A stretch of 64,000 nucleotides of DNA, taken from contig CP081161.1 of NCBI GenBank assembly GCA_025141675.1, positions 3,528,531 through 3,592,530 of the forward strand, given 5' to 3'. This DNA comes from Rhodobacteraceae bacterium S2214 (GTDB lineage Bacteria > Pseudomonadota > Alphaproteobacteria > Rhodobacterales > Rhodobacteraceae). The translations under genes were made by a program, and so were the position numbers. Below are positions 9,536 to 19,151 of this stretch, piece by piece. The notes below the pieces were generated by a model. The model made no database searches and was not told where the DNA came from. It worked only from the letters and a program-made list of their open reading frames with translations. Numbering within the stretch: the stretch's first letter is position 1; each line of letters starts with the position of its first letter.

Positions 9536-10723
9536 TTACGCACCCACCCCGTCAAGTTGTTCCAACAACGTTTCGGCCAACCGATTTGTCACGTCAGCCC
9601 CGCGTGATGTGACATCCCATGCGGCATGAACGATCCGAGCGGCTTTGTCGGGTGACAAAAGCGTCTCGACGGTTTTTCCGAGATCGGCGAAAGAATTCAC
9701 AGTAACACAGGCGTCAGCGGCGGCAAGTCTGGATATCTGCGCCTCATACGGCTGCACGAACGGCCCATGCAATACTGCGGACCCCAAAGTCGCGGCTTCA
9801 AACGGTTCACGGCAAGTCGTGCCCGTCAAAGTCCCGCCAAGGTACGTGATTGGTGCCACGCGGTACCATAAACCCAGCTCACCCTCTGTATCAGCAACAT
9901 AGACCTGTGTTGCTTCGTCAACCTCTTCATCAGCGGAACGAAGGCACACGGAAAACCCGGCCCCGCGCAGCGTTTCCGCCGCATCCACGCCGCATGATGG
10001 ATCGCGTAAAGATATGATCAAGAAAAGACGATGCGCACGACGGCTTGCCTGATGATGGGCCTGCGCGATTTGTGAAACCTCGGAAATATCGGCATCCGCC
10101 GCGAACCAAATCGAACGGGCGCCAAGCGATTTGGCGATATCCTGACGTTCGTCTTCGAAGTGCGGCAAGGCGGCAGGCGCGCTTTCGAGCGGACCAAGCG
10201 TTTCAATGCGGTTCGCGTCAACGCCAGCCCGTACAAGTGCGGGTGCGACGTCATCCGCGACTGTCATAATCTTGGCAAACTGGCGCAACATACCGCGTGT
10301 CAGCCCTGGCACCCAGGTCTTGGTCGTGGGCCGTGCGGTTGCCTGCTCGGCACCAACAAGCACGCAAGGCGTTTTGGCCTGCGCCAGTTCATACAACGTC
10401 GTCGCATCCAGTTCCGGACCAAGCCAAAGCGTCAGGTCCGGTTTCCAATGGTCAAGAAATGCGCGTATCGGTGCGCGCCCCAACGGCGTCATAAAAGTAC
10501 GGTCCGTCCCATCGGCAGTCGTGATGACCAGAAAAATGGGATCGCCATCGGCCTGCAAACGTGTTTCCAGATCCCGAAGAGCATCCATCGGCAAATCGCC
10601 GTTCACGCGCACCCAAATGACACTGCCTTGGGGGCGTTGCGGCAGTTTATGGATGTCCTGCTCTGTCCTTTCACCGCCGCGGCGTGAGAAATACGCCGCA
10701 AGTGAAAGTGACTTATCAGGCAT
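9536..10723 (-). CDS. waaA: 3-deoxy-D-manno-octulosonic acid (KDO) transferase
   Basis: About 395 residues. It attaches KDO to lipid A precursor, using CMP-KDO. ATG 10723 starts [15 protein letters not shown]. The N-terminal half has the acceptor-side motifs and the C-terminal half the donor side: [24 protein letters not shown] lies where the family's Gly-Gly and Glu-Pro-rich loop normally is. The central [17 protein letters not shown] is typical of alphaproteobacterial KdtA. It lies 13 bases after the DUF4170 gene and just before lpxK, an LPS operon. The N-terminus is shorter than in E. coli and lacks an obvious long membrane anchor. Confidence 0.85.
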   Translation of the reverse strand: MPDKSLSLAAYFSRRGGERTEQDIHKLPQRPQGSVIWVRVNGDLPMDALRDLETRLQADGDPIFLVITTADGTDRTFMTPLGRAPIRAFLDHWKPDLTLWLGPELDATTLYELAQAKTPCVLVGAEQATARPTTKTWVPGLTRGMLRQFAKIMTVADDVAPALVRAGVDANRIETLGPLESAPAALPHFEDERQDIAKSLGARSIWFAADADISEVSQIAQAHHQASRRAHRLFLIISLRDPSCGVDAAETLRGAGFSVCLRSADEEVDEATQVYVADTEGELGLWYRVAPITYLGGTLTGTTCREPFEAATLGSAVLHGPFVQPYEAQISRLAAADACVTVNSFADLGKTVETLLSPDKAARIVHAAWDVTSRGADVTNRLAETLLEQLDGVGA

Positions 10724-10736
10724 TCGGGTGGTCCAA

Positions 10737-10979
10737 TTAACCGAGTTCTTCGGTCGACGATGCTGCTGTTTCTTCGTCACGCAGGCGGTGCAAATGTGCG
10801 ATGAAATAGCGGGTATGCGCGTTATCAACGGTGCGGTGCGCAGCTGCTTTCCACGCGTCGTAAGCCGTCGCATAGTCTGGGAAAATACCTACGATATCGA
10901 TATTGTTCACATCGGCAAATGCGCTTTTAGTTGGATCGATCAGCTCTCCGCCGAAGACGAGGTGTAGACGTTGTGTCAT
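10737..10979 (-). CDS. DUF4170 protein
   Basis: 80 residues. It matches the short DUF4170 family common upstream of waaA in Rhodobacteraceae: an N-terminal LHLVFGGEL and then FADVNNIDIVGIFPDY, with a helix containing AWKAAAHRTVDNA and an HLHRL segment near the end. No enzymatic motif. It is the first gene of the apparent LPS operon (DUF4170-waaA-lpxK), which suggests a link to envelope synthesis, but the biochemical role is unknown. Confidence 0.85.
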   Translation of the reverse strand: MTQRLHLVFGGELIDPTKSAFADVNNIDIVGIFPDYATAYDAWKAAAHRTVDNAHTRYFIAHLHRLRDEETAASSTEELG

Positions 10980-11018
10980 AGGGTTGACCTTTTTTGACTT
11001 GACCGTGTTGTATCAGAC

Positions 11019-11828
11019 TTATGCGTTTGGTGAAGGTGTCTCAACCGTTGATGCAGCAAATGCTGTCTGCAAAAGACGTGTTACAGGGCTACCCGCTACC
11101 ACGCCGTTAACCTGCGGATGCGGATTGTTAAAACGCAGCGGTGCCCCCGTTTGATCCGTCACCTCGCCGCCCGCTTCGGCGACGATCAAAGCGCCCGCTG
11201 CGATATCCCATTCCCAAGACGGGCGTAGCGTCATCATAGCGTCAAACCGACCTTGCGCTGTCAAAGCCATCCGATAGGCCAGCGACGACCGAAATTTACG
11301 TACCACACCAGCTGGCGGCGTTTGATCTGCCCAGAATTTATCGGCAAAGCTCGCTTTGTTCGACAACACGGTCGCACCGTCCAGATCGTTCTTTTGCGAG
11401 ACTTCGATCGGGTTCCCGTTCAACGTCGCACCACCGCCCTTTTGGGCGGCGTAAAGGTAATCCCGCATCGGCAGATAAACGACGGCTGCCATCACTTCGC
11501 CGCCTTCAAGCACGGCCAATGCATGCGCCCAGTCCTGCGATCCCTCGATGAACGCCCGCGTGCCATCAATTGGATCCACAACGAATTGGCGTTGCGTCGC
11601 GAGACGCCCCATGTCGTCTTCTGTTTCTTCAGACAACCAGCCATAATCAGGCCGCGCCCGCTGCAATTCGTGTGCCATCAATTCATTAACGGCCAAATCA
11701 GCTTCGGTCACAGGGCCTGCACCGCCCCCTTTGTCCCAGACTTTGGGGCGATCAACGACGAAACGTCTGGCGATATCACCCGACGCTTTGGCCGTCGCGA
11801 TCAGAAGGTCCAGATCAGTCACCGGCAA
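11019..11828 (-). CDS. cysQ: 3'(2'),5'-bisphosphate nucleotidase / inositol monophosphatase family
   Basis: 269 residues. Metal-dependent phosphatase of the IMPase fold. The motifs are WLSEETEDD (about 64-72), DPIDGTRAFI (85-94) and WEWDIAAGALI (about 208-218), which bind the metals and the phosphate. The sequence fits the CysQ-like branch that clears PAP from sulfate assimilation, but a role with inositol phosphates cannot be excluded. Its start overlaps the pmbA-like gene's end by 14 bases, so they are likely co-transcribed. The stop lies 39 bases beyond the DUF4170 start. Confidence 0.85.
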   Translation of the reverse strand: MPVTDLDLLIATAKASGDIARRFVVDRPKVWDKGGGAGPVTEADLAVNELMAHELQRARPDYGWLSEETEDDMGRLATQRQFVVDPIDGTRAFIEGSQDWAHALAVLEGGEVMAAVVYLPMRDYLYAAQKGGGATLNGNPIEVSQKNDLDGATVLSNKASFADKFWADQTPPAGVVRKFRSSLAYRMALTAQGRFDAMMTLRPSWEWDIAAGALIVAEAGGEVTDQTGAPLRFNNPHPQVNGVVAGSPVTRLLQTAFAASTVETPSPNA

Positions 11829-13161
11829 GCGTCAGCCCTTCAATCAGGATCGACGGCACGACGTGCGACAGATGTGCGCGTGCATCGTTCGATGGAATCA
11901 TCCGCAGCAGCATGTCGCGCAGATTGCCCGCAACCGTGCATTCGTTGACCGGATAAGTAATTTCACCATTTTCGACCCAGAACCCAGACGCACCACGTGA
12001 ATAATCGCCCGTATTTGGGTTCACAGTCGATCCGATCATCGACGTGATCAGCAGCCCCGTACCCATGTCGCGGATCAGGTCTGCCCGCGATTTATCGCCT
12101 TGAGTAAGGGCGAGATTGGACAAGCTTGGCGATGGCGGTGCGGATGTCCCGCGTGATGCGTTGGCTGTGCTGTCGAGCCCCAATTTTCGGGCGTTCGCAA
12201 GGTCGAGCGTCCATCCAGTCAGCACACCGTTGTCGATGATCGCGCGGCGCTGCGTCGCCAGCCCTTCGGCGTCGAACATGCGCGATGAAAAGGCACGTGG
12301 ACGACGCGGGTCTTCGATCAGGGAAATACCATCAGGCAGCACCTGTTCGCCCAGCGCGTCGCGTAGCCAGCTGGACCCACGCGCGATTGCCGCCCCGTTT
12401 ACGGCTTGGCTGATGTGCCCGACAAGGCTGCTGGCAATCCGTTCATCAAACAGTACGGGAAAGCTGCCAGTTTTCGGTTTGCGGGCACCAGTGCGTTCGA
12501 CGGCACGCGCCGCGGCTTGTCGTCCAATGTCTTCGGCGTCGCGCAGATCGGCTTGAAAAATACGGCTATCGTAGTCGTAATCGCGCTCCATATCAGCGCC
12601 GGTCCCACTGATCGCAACGCATGACAAACCACAATCGCTGCGCGTGTAACCACCGGAAAATCCGTTCGAGGCGGCAAGGTGGATGCGGCGACGACTGTAA
12701 CCTGCGGAGGCGGATTGGACCTGACTGATATCTTTATTTTCAAGCGCTGCCGCTTCTGCGCGGGCAGCATCGGCTTGCAATTCTGCCGGATCAGGTTCGT
12801 CGGTTGGGTCGAACATCTCCAAGGAACTGCTGTCGCGGTCCACGGCCAGTTGAGACGCATCAGCAAGCCCCGCGTGGGGGTCTTCCGGTGCTTCACGGGC
12901 CATCGCAACGGCACGTTCGGCCATCTGTTCCAGCGTTGCGGTTTTCGCATCTGATGACGACACACAAGCTTGTCGGTTGCCGACAAACACGCGCATCCCG
13001 ACATCCACGCCTTCGGACCGTTCTGCCTTTTCCAAGGCCCCTGCCCGTACATCAATCGACACCGATGTACCATCAACGGCGATGGCATCGACAGCGTCGG
13101 CACCCGCCTTTTTGGCAATTGCGATCATCTGTTCTGTTAGGGTGGAAAGCTGTTGGGTCAT
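11815..13161 (-). CDS. TldD/PmbA (TldE) family protease subunit
   Basis: About 448 residues. TldD and TldE/PmbA form a metalloprotease that matures small peptides and degrades unfolded ones. The usual N-terminal SIDVRAGALEKAERSEG and the GMRVFVGNRQACVS segment are seen, and the C-terminal domain contains GLLITSMIGSTVNPNTGDYSRGASGFWVENG, the family hallmark. There is no HExxxH motif (the TldD metal site), so it is the PmbA/TldE type. ATG 13161 begins MTQQLSTLTEQ. It overlaps cysQ. Confidence 0.88.
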   Translation of the reverse strand: MTQQLSTLTEQMIAIAKKAGADAVDAIAVDGTSVSIDVRAGALEKAERSEGVDVGMRVFVGNRQACVSSSDAKTATLEQMAERAVAMAREAPEDPHAGLADASQLAVDRDSSSLEMFDPTDEPDPAELQADAARAEAAALENKDISQVQSASAGYSRRRIHLAASNGFSGGYTRSDCGLSCVAISGTGADMERDYDYDSRIFQADLRDAEDIGRQAAARAVERTGARKPKTGSFPVLFDERIASSLVGHISQAVNGAAIARGSSWLRDALGEQVLPDGISLIEDPRRPRAFSSRMFDAEGLATQRRAIIDNGVLTGWTLDLANARKLGLDSTANASRGTSAPPSPSLSNLALTQGDKSRADLIRDMGTGLLITSMIGSTVNPNTGDYSRGASGFWVENGEITYPVNECTVAGNLRDMLLRMIPSNDARAHLSHVVPSILIEGLTLAGD

Positions 13162-13196
13162 GTGTGCCTGCTTTGAATAAGTCGTAAGACAGGTAT

Positions 13197-13216
13197 GCGG
13201 CGGGTCGCCCCGCCGC
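13197..13216 (-). terminator. Strong GC hairpin between DUF2125 gene and pmbA
   Basis: GCGGCGGG pairs with CCCGCCGC around a four-base loop. No T-run follows on the minus strand, so it may pause rather than terminate. It is located between the DUF2125 stop (13226) and the pmbA start. Confidence 0.4.
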
Positions 13217-13225
13217 AAGGGGCGC

Positions 13226-14749
13226 TTAGCGCATGCGTTGGCCGTTCACGATGACATGACCTTCGCCGTTCACGTCCAGACGCGTTTCAAACGCATCTTC
13301 GCCTGTCGCTTTGGCAATAAAGCCCATGCCAAGACGCGCCATGCCCGCTTCATCCGGACCAATAACACCGAAGCCAACCAAACGGTCGATCAACGCGTTT
13401 GCACCTTCAACATTCAGGATCGCACTGCCTTCCGGACGCGGGAACCCATCAAAGGTTGTCATGTCGGAATTGTCGACAACAAACGCCCCCGTGGCCAAGG
13501 CGCTTGCCCCGATAGCAGAGACCGAAATTTCGTTGATCGTCAGGCTTTCAAGGCTAATCGGCGGTTCCGATTGATTCATCTGCGCCTCAATAGTCTCGAA
13601 ATTCAGCGCGTCGATTTCAGAGATCACAGTGCCCGCGACATCAATGTTGATCGACGCTGGATCGCGCGGCAGATCACCGTTGGGATCAAAAAGACCCCAA
13701 AGGTCTTCGCTGATTTCCAAATCAGAGAAATCCAAACGCACAGCAACATCTTGCGGTTCTTCGCTTGGCATCAGTGGGAATTTGTAGCCGCCGACGGCTT
13801 TCCCCATGCTGCCAGAAATCGGGAATGGGAAAACGTCCGGAATCAACATGTTGAATTCGACGCCTTCGCCTTCGGCAAACAGGTCAAAGCCGGCGGCATC
13901 AATTGAAAAACGACTGGTTGTGCGGCCGGAGGTTTGTGATTGCTCGGACAGGATATCGCCGTCGATTGTCGTGATCGTTTCGCTGGAACTGCCTTCCGCA
14001 TCTGCCGTACCACGCAGGTAGGCGCCTGCCGCCAATGCCGCGGACAAGTTCATGATGTCCGAACCGCCAGCGGGGAACGCTGTCTCAAACGTCGTGTCAT
14101 TCGCGCCGAACCGTCCCGTGTTGCTGATCACAGACCCGTCTGCATCGTTCAACACATAGGCCACGTCAGCGGCACCCGTTGTCATTTCTGTTGTTGTTGT
14201 GATCAGGTCGCCCGTCAAAACGCGTGACGTAGACGAATAACCCGCCCCGCTAGCAAGCATCGAAAAGTCGATGTCTTCCTCTGGCACTTCGATATCTTTG
14301 ACTTCAACCGTCAACGCATCGGCTGATTGCACGAATGTCATATCGGCGGGGTCGCCTGACACAGTGCCTTGGAAATTGTCTTGCGCGATGCCTAGCGTCA
14401 GCGCCCCTGACCCTTCGGACGGCACATCAAATTCGATCCGCACATCAAATGCTTCAGGGTAGGAGATGACGACAGTCCCATCAGACTGATCAACAAAGCG
14501 CATGTCAGGCAAACCAACCCGCAACGTCGCGACATCAAACGGGAACCGGTAAAGCAGCGCGCTATCGCTGATCACGGTCTCGTCGCCGCTGGTTGTCGGC
14601 GTGCCGATGACTTGTGCACCCGTTGATTCATAATATGCGGTGTAGGTCGCCCAAACGTCAGCGCCCGTGACGTCCGCCGCGACGCTTTGCGCCAACATAG
14701 CCGTGGCAGATAAAACAGTCGTTCCAAATAGGTTTCGGCGAAGCATCAT
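13226..14749 (-). CDS. DUF2125 secreted protein, paralogue 1
   Basis: 507 residues. A Sec signal peptide opens it (MMLRRNLFGTTVLSATAMLA with cleavage near VAADV). The rest is a long beta-rich protein with repeated segments such as VPEEDIDFSMLASG, followed by a C-terminus GEGHVIVNGQRMR. It is similar in architecture to the neighbouring paralogue at 14817-16310: both begin ADVTxADVWA and end with a Gly-His-x-x-x-Asn-Gly-Gln-Arg segment. DUF2125 is widespread in alphaproteobacteria and uncharacterised. An AAGGAAAAT site precedes the ATG at 14749. It is probably periplasmic or membrane-associated. Confidence 0.88.
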   Translation of the reverse strand: MMLRRNLFGTTVLSATAMLAQSVAADVTGADVWATYTAYYESTGAQVIGTPTTSGDETVISDSALLYRFPFDVATLRVGLPDMRFVDQSDGTVVISYPEAFDVRIEFDVPSEGSGALTLGIAQDNFQGTVSGDPADMTFVQSADALTVEVKDIEVPEEDIDFSMLASGAGYSSTSRVLTGDLITTTTEMTTGAADVAYVLNDADGSVISNTGRFGANDTTFETAFPAGGSDIMNLSAALAAGAYLRGTADAEGSSSETITTIDGDILSEQSQTSGRTTSRFSIDAAGFDLFAEGEGVEFNMLIPDVFPFPISGSMGKAVGGYKFPLMPSEEPQDVAVRLDFSDLEISEDLWGLFDPNGDLPRDPASINIDVAGTVISEIDALNFETIEAQMNQSEPPISLESLTINEISVSAIGASALATGAFVVDNSDMTTFDGFPRPEGSAILNVEGANALIDRLVGFGVIGPDEAGMARLGMGFIAKATGEDAFETRLDVNGEGHVIVNGQRMR

Positions 14750-14768
14750 ATTTTCCTTATATTACAAT

Positions 14769-14803
14769 AGAAAAGGGGTGCGACGGTCGCCCATCGCACC
14801 CCC
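14769..14803 (-). terminator. Terminator between the DUF2125 paralogues
   Basis: GGGGTGCGA and TCGCACCCC form a nine-base stem followed on the minus strand by TTTT. It ends the upstream paralogue's transcript before the start of the second paralogue. Confidence 0.8.
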
Positions 14804-14816
14804 TATTTCGTGCAGC

Positions 14817-16310
14817 TTACTGGATACGTTGACCATTGGCCATGATGTGGCCTTGGTCATTGATCTCGATCTTGGAACTCAGTTCATCGTCGCCGGTAGG
14901 CGTGGCGAACATCCCCATGAACATGCGGCCCATTGTGGCCTGTTCAGCAGGCAGCAGCCCCATTTCGACGACTTTGTCGATCAGCGCATTGGCCCCTTTG
15001 ATCCCGATATTCACTTCGCCCGTTGGACGTGGCAATCCGTTAAAGGTTTCCAGATCGCTGTTGTCGAATGTGAAATCACCAGCGCCCGTGATTTCCGCAC
15101 CCGCCGCTGCCAGACGCAAACCGATCAGCTGAAGGCTGTTCAATTCACCTGGTGTGTCAGCAAAGGCCATTGCTTCGGCTTGTTCTGGGTCCAAGATATT
15201 GAAGAACAATTTGGCCATCCCTGCCAATTCCAGTTCAGCTGTTACAGGTTCACGCGGAATCGTGCCCGTCGGGTCCGCCATGTTCCAGATGTCGTCGCTG
15301 ACCGTGACTTCGGTCAAAGCGAATTTGAAACCGAACGGTTCTGCCTCGTCTGTACTTTCCAGTGGCATGTAAAAGCTTGTCTCGGCTTGATCCCAAGAAA
15401 AGCTAACGGGGAACGGTAGGTCTGGCATTTGTGCGCTGACGTCCACGCCATCAAACGCAAAACCATAGGCCAGATCAGATTGGTTCATGGTGGCGTTGAA
15501 ACCGCCTTCACCCATTTGAATGCTCGCCGTGCCCGCATCACCATCGACACTAAAGTCAGCGATAAAGCTTGCGCCAAGATATCCCATTGTTGAATCGACG
15601 CCAAAGCCGTTCGCGAACCATGTGTCAGGCGCGTCCATATCCAGACCTTCGGGCATATTCATGGTCCCGTCTGCACCCAGCCGTTCCATTTTGCCGCTTA
15701 CAAGCATGTAGCCATCGCCGCCCGGTTCTTTGACATCAAACAAGACGTCCACGTTTTCAGCGATCATGTCATAAGCCAAGGCACCATCTGCGCTAGTCTG
15801 ATACGTGCCCGATAGATCATTCGCCTTCACGAAAATGTCGCCTTCGACATCAGCGGCATCGCCTTTAAATTCGGCAACACGCATCGTGTAGCTATCAGCG
15901 CTGATGTCGTAATCCATCGCATCAGGATCGCCGCTAACGGTAATCGCCATGTTTTCCTGCGCAACCTCAAGATCAACGATCAGGTCGTCCTCGATGTTTA
16001 CCGCAATCAGATAGCTGTCCGGCACGTCAACGGACACGGTTCCATCGCCATTTTCGGTAAAGACAAGCGGGCCCAGGTTGGTCGTCACGCTGCTGTATTC
16101 GTCAGACATGGTCATGCTCAGGTCGTTCACGGTCAGCGTCGCGCCGTCTACCACTTCGCTGCCGATAGAAATATTTTCAGACCCGTAGACCTGAATTTGC
16201 TTTTGCCAGTCGGCCCACACGTCGGCGGCCGTCACATCTGCAATCGCGGCAGAAGAACTCAGAAGGGCAGCCGCACAAACGGCACCACGCAATACAATGA
16301 CGTCTTTCAT
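14817..16310 (-). CDS. DUF2125 secreted protein, paralogue 2
   Basis: About 497 residues. ATG 16310 has AAAGGACATCTT upstream and opens a signal peptide (MKDVIVLRGAVCAAALLSSS) cleaved near AIADV. The mature protein is acidic and beta-rich, with many Asp-Gly-rich turns. It ends GHIMANGQRIQ, matching the end of paralogue 1. The two genes are on the same strand, separated by a hairpin terminator, so they have independent transcripts even though they look like a tandem duplication. No catalytic motif was found. Confidence 0.88.
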   Translation of the reverse strand: MKDVIVLRGAVCAAALLSSSAAIADVTAADVWADWQKQIQVYGSENISIGSEVVDGATLTVNDLSMTMSDEYSSVTTNLGPLVFTENGDGTVSVDVPDSYLIAVNIEDDLIVDLEVAQENMAITVSGDPDAMDYDISADSYTMRVAEFKGDAADVEGDIFVKANDLSGTYQTSADGALAYDMIAENVDVLFDVKEPGGDGYMLVSGKMERLGADGTMNMPEGLDMDAPDTWFANGFGVDSTMGYLGASFIADFSVDGDAGTASIQMGEGGFNATMNQSDLAYGFAFDGVDVSAQMPDLPFPVSFSWDQAETSFYMPLESTDEAEPFGFKFALTEVTVSDDIWNMADPTGTIPREPVTAELELAGMAKLFFNILDPEQAEAMAFADTPGELNSLQLIGLRLAAAGAEITGAGDFTFDNSDLETFNGLPRPTGEVNIGIKGANALIDKVVEMGLLPAEQATMGRMFMGMFATPTGDDELSSKIEINDQGHIMANGQRIQ

Positions 16311-16421
16311 AAGATGTCCTTTCAAATAATTTCTGCGCAGAGTGTCGGACGACTTGCACCGATGTGCAAGGTCGGGAATCCTAGACTGGCAAGCAATGGC
16401 CAAGGTACTTATGAGATTATT

Positions 16422-17180
16422 ATGGTAGATCAGACACTCAGCGGGAAAACCGCGCTTATCACAGGCGCAAGCCGTGGCATCGGTGCGGCCGCCGCGCATG
16501 CATTTGCGCAGGCAGGCGCGAACGTCGCACTGGCTGCACGTAGCACAGATGACATTAACACCATTGCCAAAGAGATTGGGGATCAGGCCATCGCAATTCC
16601 CTGCGACGTCGCGGATCCGGACGCTGTAAAAGCCGCCGTTGATCAGACGATCGACCGGTTCGGGGCGCTTGATATTCTGATCGGGAATGCAGGTATGATC
16701 GAACCGATTTCGATGCTTGCCGAGACTGATCTGGCTGCGTTTTCCAAGGCCGTTGATGTAAATTTCAAGGGCGTTTTCTACGGCATGAATGCCGTTCTGC
16801 CCCACATGATCGCGCGCGGAAGCGGTACGATCATTACCGTGTCGTCTGGGGCTGCACATGGCCCAATGGAAGGCTGGCCGACCTATTGCGCCACAAAAGC
16901 TGGGGCGTACATGTTAACGCGCGCCGCTGATCACGAAAACCGGGACAAAGGTGTGCGCGTGCTCGGCCTGTCCCCCGGCACGGTGGCAACCAAAATGCAG
17001 CGTGACATTAAAGCGTCCGGTGTCAATCGCGTGGCAGAGCTTGATTGGTCAGATCACATCCCGCCGGAATGGCCGGCGGCGGCCTTGGTCTGGATGTGCG
17101 GCGATGCCGCCGACCCTTATCTTGGGACAGACGTATCGCTGCGCGAAGACGAAATCCGTCGCATGGTTGGTCTTATATGA
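16422..17180 (+). CDS. Short-chain dehydrogenase/reductase
   Basis: 252 residues, typical SDR length. Rossmann motif TGASRGIG at 14-21, NAG at 89-91, catalytic Ser around 141-142, and Tyr155-x-x-x-Lys159 in TYCATKAGA. An NAD(P)-dependent alcohol or 3-oxoacyl oxidoreduction is expected; the substrate is unknown. Its stop codon overlaps the start of the following crotonase-like gene (ATGA), so the pair is translationally coupled, hinting at a shared substrate pathway. The ATG at 16422 has a weak ribosome site. Confidence 0.88.
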   Translation: MVDQTLSGKTALITGASRGIGAAAAHAFAQAGANVALAARSTDDINTIAKEIGDQAIAIPCDVADPDAVKAAVDQTIDRFGALDILIGNAGMIEPISMLAETDLAAFSKAVDVNFKGVFYGMNAVLPHMIARGSGTIITVSSGAAHGPMEGWPTYCATKAGAYMLTRAADHENRDKGVRVLGLSPGTVATKMQRDIKASGVNRVAELDWSDHIPPEWPAAALVWMCGDAADPYLGTDVSLREDEIRRMVGLI

Positions 17181-17788
17181 TCGAATATCACTACGACGAT
17201 CATGTCTCAACGATCACAATCAATCGACCCGAAAAAGCAAACGCCCTGACCAGCGCAATGCTGCGCGAATTGATCGATGCCGTTGAAAAGTCACGCGGAT
17301 CTCGCGTGACGATCCTGACAGGCATAGGCAAGGTTTTCAGCGCAGGGGCGGCATTGGAAGAAGTACAGAGCGGCCTTGCGACTGATCCGGCGTGGGAAAT
17401 CCTTTCGCAATCAATTGCCGATCAAAAGGGCCTTACGATCTGCGCGCTGAACGGCACGTTGGCGGGCGGCGCGTTCGGTATGGCGTTGGCCTGCGATATA
17501 CGGGTCGCAGTTCCCGATGCTCGTTTTTTCTATCCAGTCATGAAAATGGGAGTTTACCCCCAGCCGTCCGATCCCAAAAGGATGGAACACCTCATTGGCC
17601 CGTCGCGCACGAAGATGATGCTGTTGACCGCGCGCAAAATCGATGCCGAAACAGCCCTGCGTTGGGGTTTGATTGATGACATTGTAGCGCCCGACGACCT
17701 GTTTCACCGCGGCCATGAACTTGCGGCGCCCGCAAAAGCAGCATCACTTGATCTCGTGGGCGGGATTAAAGACATGATCAAGCCCTGA
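17177..17788 (+). CDS. Crotonase-fold protein lacking both usual catalytic glutamates
   Basis: 203 residues, shorter than the roughly 260 of enoyl-CoA hydratases; the C-terminal helical trimerisation part is reduced. The crotonase core is clear: INRPEKANAL, FSAGAALEEV and GGAFGMALACDIRVA. In this family GGGCELA carries the first catalytic Glu and PEINLG the second. Here the corresponding residues are Phe/Gly (GGAFGMA, about residue 98-103) and Val/Met (YPVMKMGV, about 119-126). It is therefore unlikely to be a standard hydratase and may be an isomerase, thioesterase-like or other crotonase activity. It is coupled to the SDR by an ATGA overlap. Confidence 0.8.
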   Translation: MIEYHYDDHVSTITINRPEKANALTSAMLRELIDAVEKSRGSRVTILTGIGKVFSAGAALEEVQSGLATDPAWEILSQSIADQKGLTICALNGTLAGGAFGMALACDIRVAVPDARFFYPVMKMGVYPQPSDPKRMEHLIGPSRTKMMLLTARKIDAETALRWGLIDDIVAPDDLFHRGHELAAPAKAASLDLVGGIKDMIKP

Positions 17789-17843
17789 ACCTTGCCTTGC
17801 AAGCCAAACGCAGGCAAAACCGCGGTGAAATATGAGGGCGCCC

Positions 17844-19151
17844 ATGGATCCGCAAGTTATTCTCGAACAATTTCTCGGCTATCTTGATCAGGGCATTGCG
17901 CTTGCAAAAAGCTGGTTGTTGTCGCCTGCCGCATGGTCCCAGTTTGGCCTGCTGATCGCGTCCTACCTGCTGGCAAGACTCGTCAACCGGATCGTTGCGC
18001 CGAAACTGACAAACCTGCTGACACCCCCCGCGGAAAGCGCAAACATCTTCGCTAAAGCGCGACGCTTTGTGTTGCAGTTCTTGCCGCTGATCCTACCGCT
18101 TTTGGCCTATGCGTTTACCGCCATGGGCGAAGCTGTGGTGACAGCAATGTTCGGCGCGGGCCCTGTCATTGGCTTTGGTAAGCGGGTTTTCCTTTTCCTA
18201 GCGATCAGAGCATTCGTCAAAGATATCCTGACCGATCCGTTCCTGCACCTTTTGGGCAAATTCGTCTTGATCCCAGTCGGCGCGCTTTACGCGCTCGGGA
18301 TTCTTGACCCAGTCATCATTTTGCTTGGCGAAGCACGTGTCAGCATTGGGAATATCGGCTTCAGCGCCTTGGCACTGGTTCGTGGCGTCATCGCCGGATC
18401 GCTTTTATTCTGGCTTGGACACTGGTCGAACAGCCAGTCATCCGCGTTTCTGGATCGTCAGGAAATGCGTCCAGCGATCCGCCAACTGACCGTCAAAACC
18501 GCCGAATTCGTGATCTTTGGCATCGCATTTTTGCTGCTGATGAACATTATGGGGATCGACCTTGGCACGCTCGCCGTCTTGGGTGGTGCTATTGGTGTTG
18601 GTTTGGGTTTCGGCCTGCAAAAGATTGCATCGAATTTCATCTCTGGCGTAATTTTGTTGATCGAAGGTCAGGCGACTGTCGGCGACTATGTTGAACTCGA
18701 TGGTGGTGAAGCCGGCACCATCATTAAGATGACTGCGCGCGCGACGATTCTTGAAACTTACGACGGCCGCTGGATCGTTATTCCGAACGAAGATTTCATC
18801 ACAACCCGCGTCGTAAATTATTCGGATAGCGGATCGGCCAACCGGTTAGAGGTGCCGTTTTCAGTGAGCTACGACACTGACATCAACCGTGTGCCCGACC
18901 TGATCGAAGCCGCCGTCGCTGCCCACCCGAACGTCCTGACAGCGCCTGAAAGACCTGATTGTGAACTACGCGGCTTCGGCGATAGTGGCATCGATTTTGC
19001 GGTCGAATTCTGGGTTGAAGGGATTGATGACGGTGTCAACAAATACACCTCAGATGTCCTGTTTGTTGTTTGGAATACGCTGAAAGAAAACGGTATCGAA
19101 ATTCCTTACCCGCACCGTGTCGTCGAAATCAAAGGTCAGATGCCTGTATGA
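17844..19151 (+). CDS. MscS-family mechanosensitive channel
   Basis: About 435 residues. Several hydrophobic segments are visible over residues 1-210, then the MscS pore and beta domain: IDLGTLAVLGGAIGVGLGFG (Gly/Ala-rich TM3) and NFISGVILLIEGQATVGDYVE. A C-terminal cytoplasmic domain follows with RVVNYSDSGSANRLEVPFSV. It opens under membrane tension to release solutes in osmotic downshock. ATG 17844 has GAGGG at good spacing; an upstream ATG at 17832 is less likely. The stop overlaps the next gene by four bases (ATGA). Confidence 0.88.
   Translation: MDPQVILEQFLGYLDQGIALAKSWLLSPAAWSQFGLLIASYLLARLVNRIVAPKLTNLLTPPAESANIFAKARRFVLQFLPLILPLLAYAFTAMGEAVVTAMFGAGPVIGFGKRVFLFLAIRAFVKDILTDPFLHLLGKFVLIPVGALYALGILDPVIILLGEARVSIGNIGFSALALVRGVIAGSLLFWLGHWSNSQSSAFLDRQEMRPAIRQLTVKTAEFVIFGIAFLLLMNIMGIDLGTLAVLGGAIGVGLGFGLQKIASNFISGVILLIEGQATVGDYVELDGGEAGTIIKMTARATILETYDGRWIVIPNEDFITTRVVNYSDSGSANRLEVPFSVSYDTDINRVPDLIEAAVAAHPNVLTAPERPDCELRGFGDSGIDFAVEFWVEGIDDGVNKYTSDVLFVVWNTLKENGIEIPYPHRVVEIKGQMPV

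Noticed and set aside
10724..10873. Extended N-terminus of waaA up to 10873
   Set aside because: It overlaps the DUF4170 gene in another frame and contains no membrane segment.
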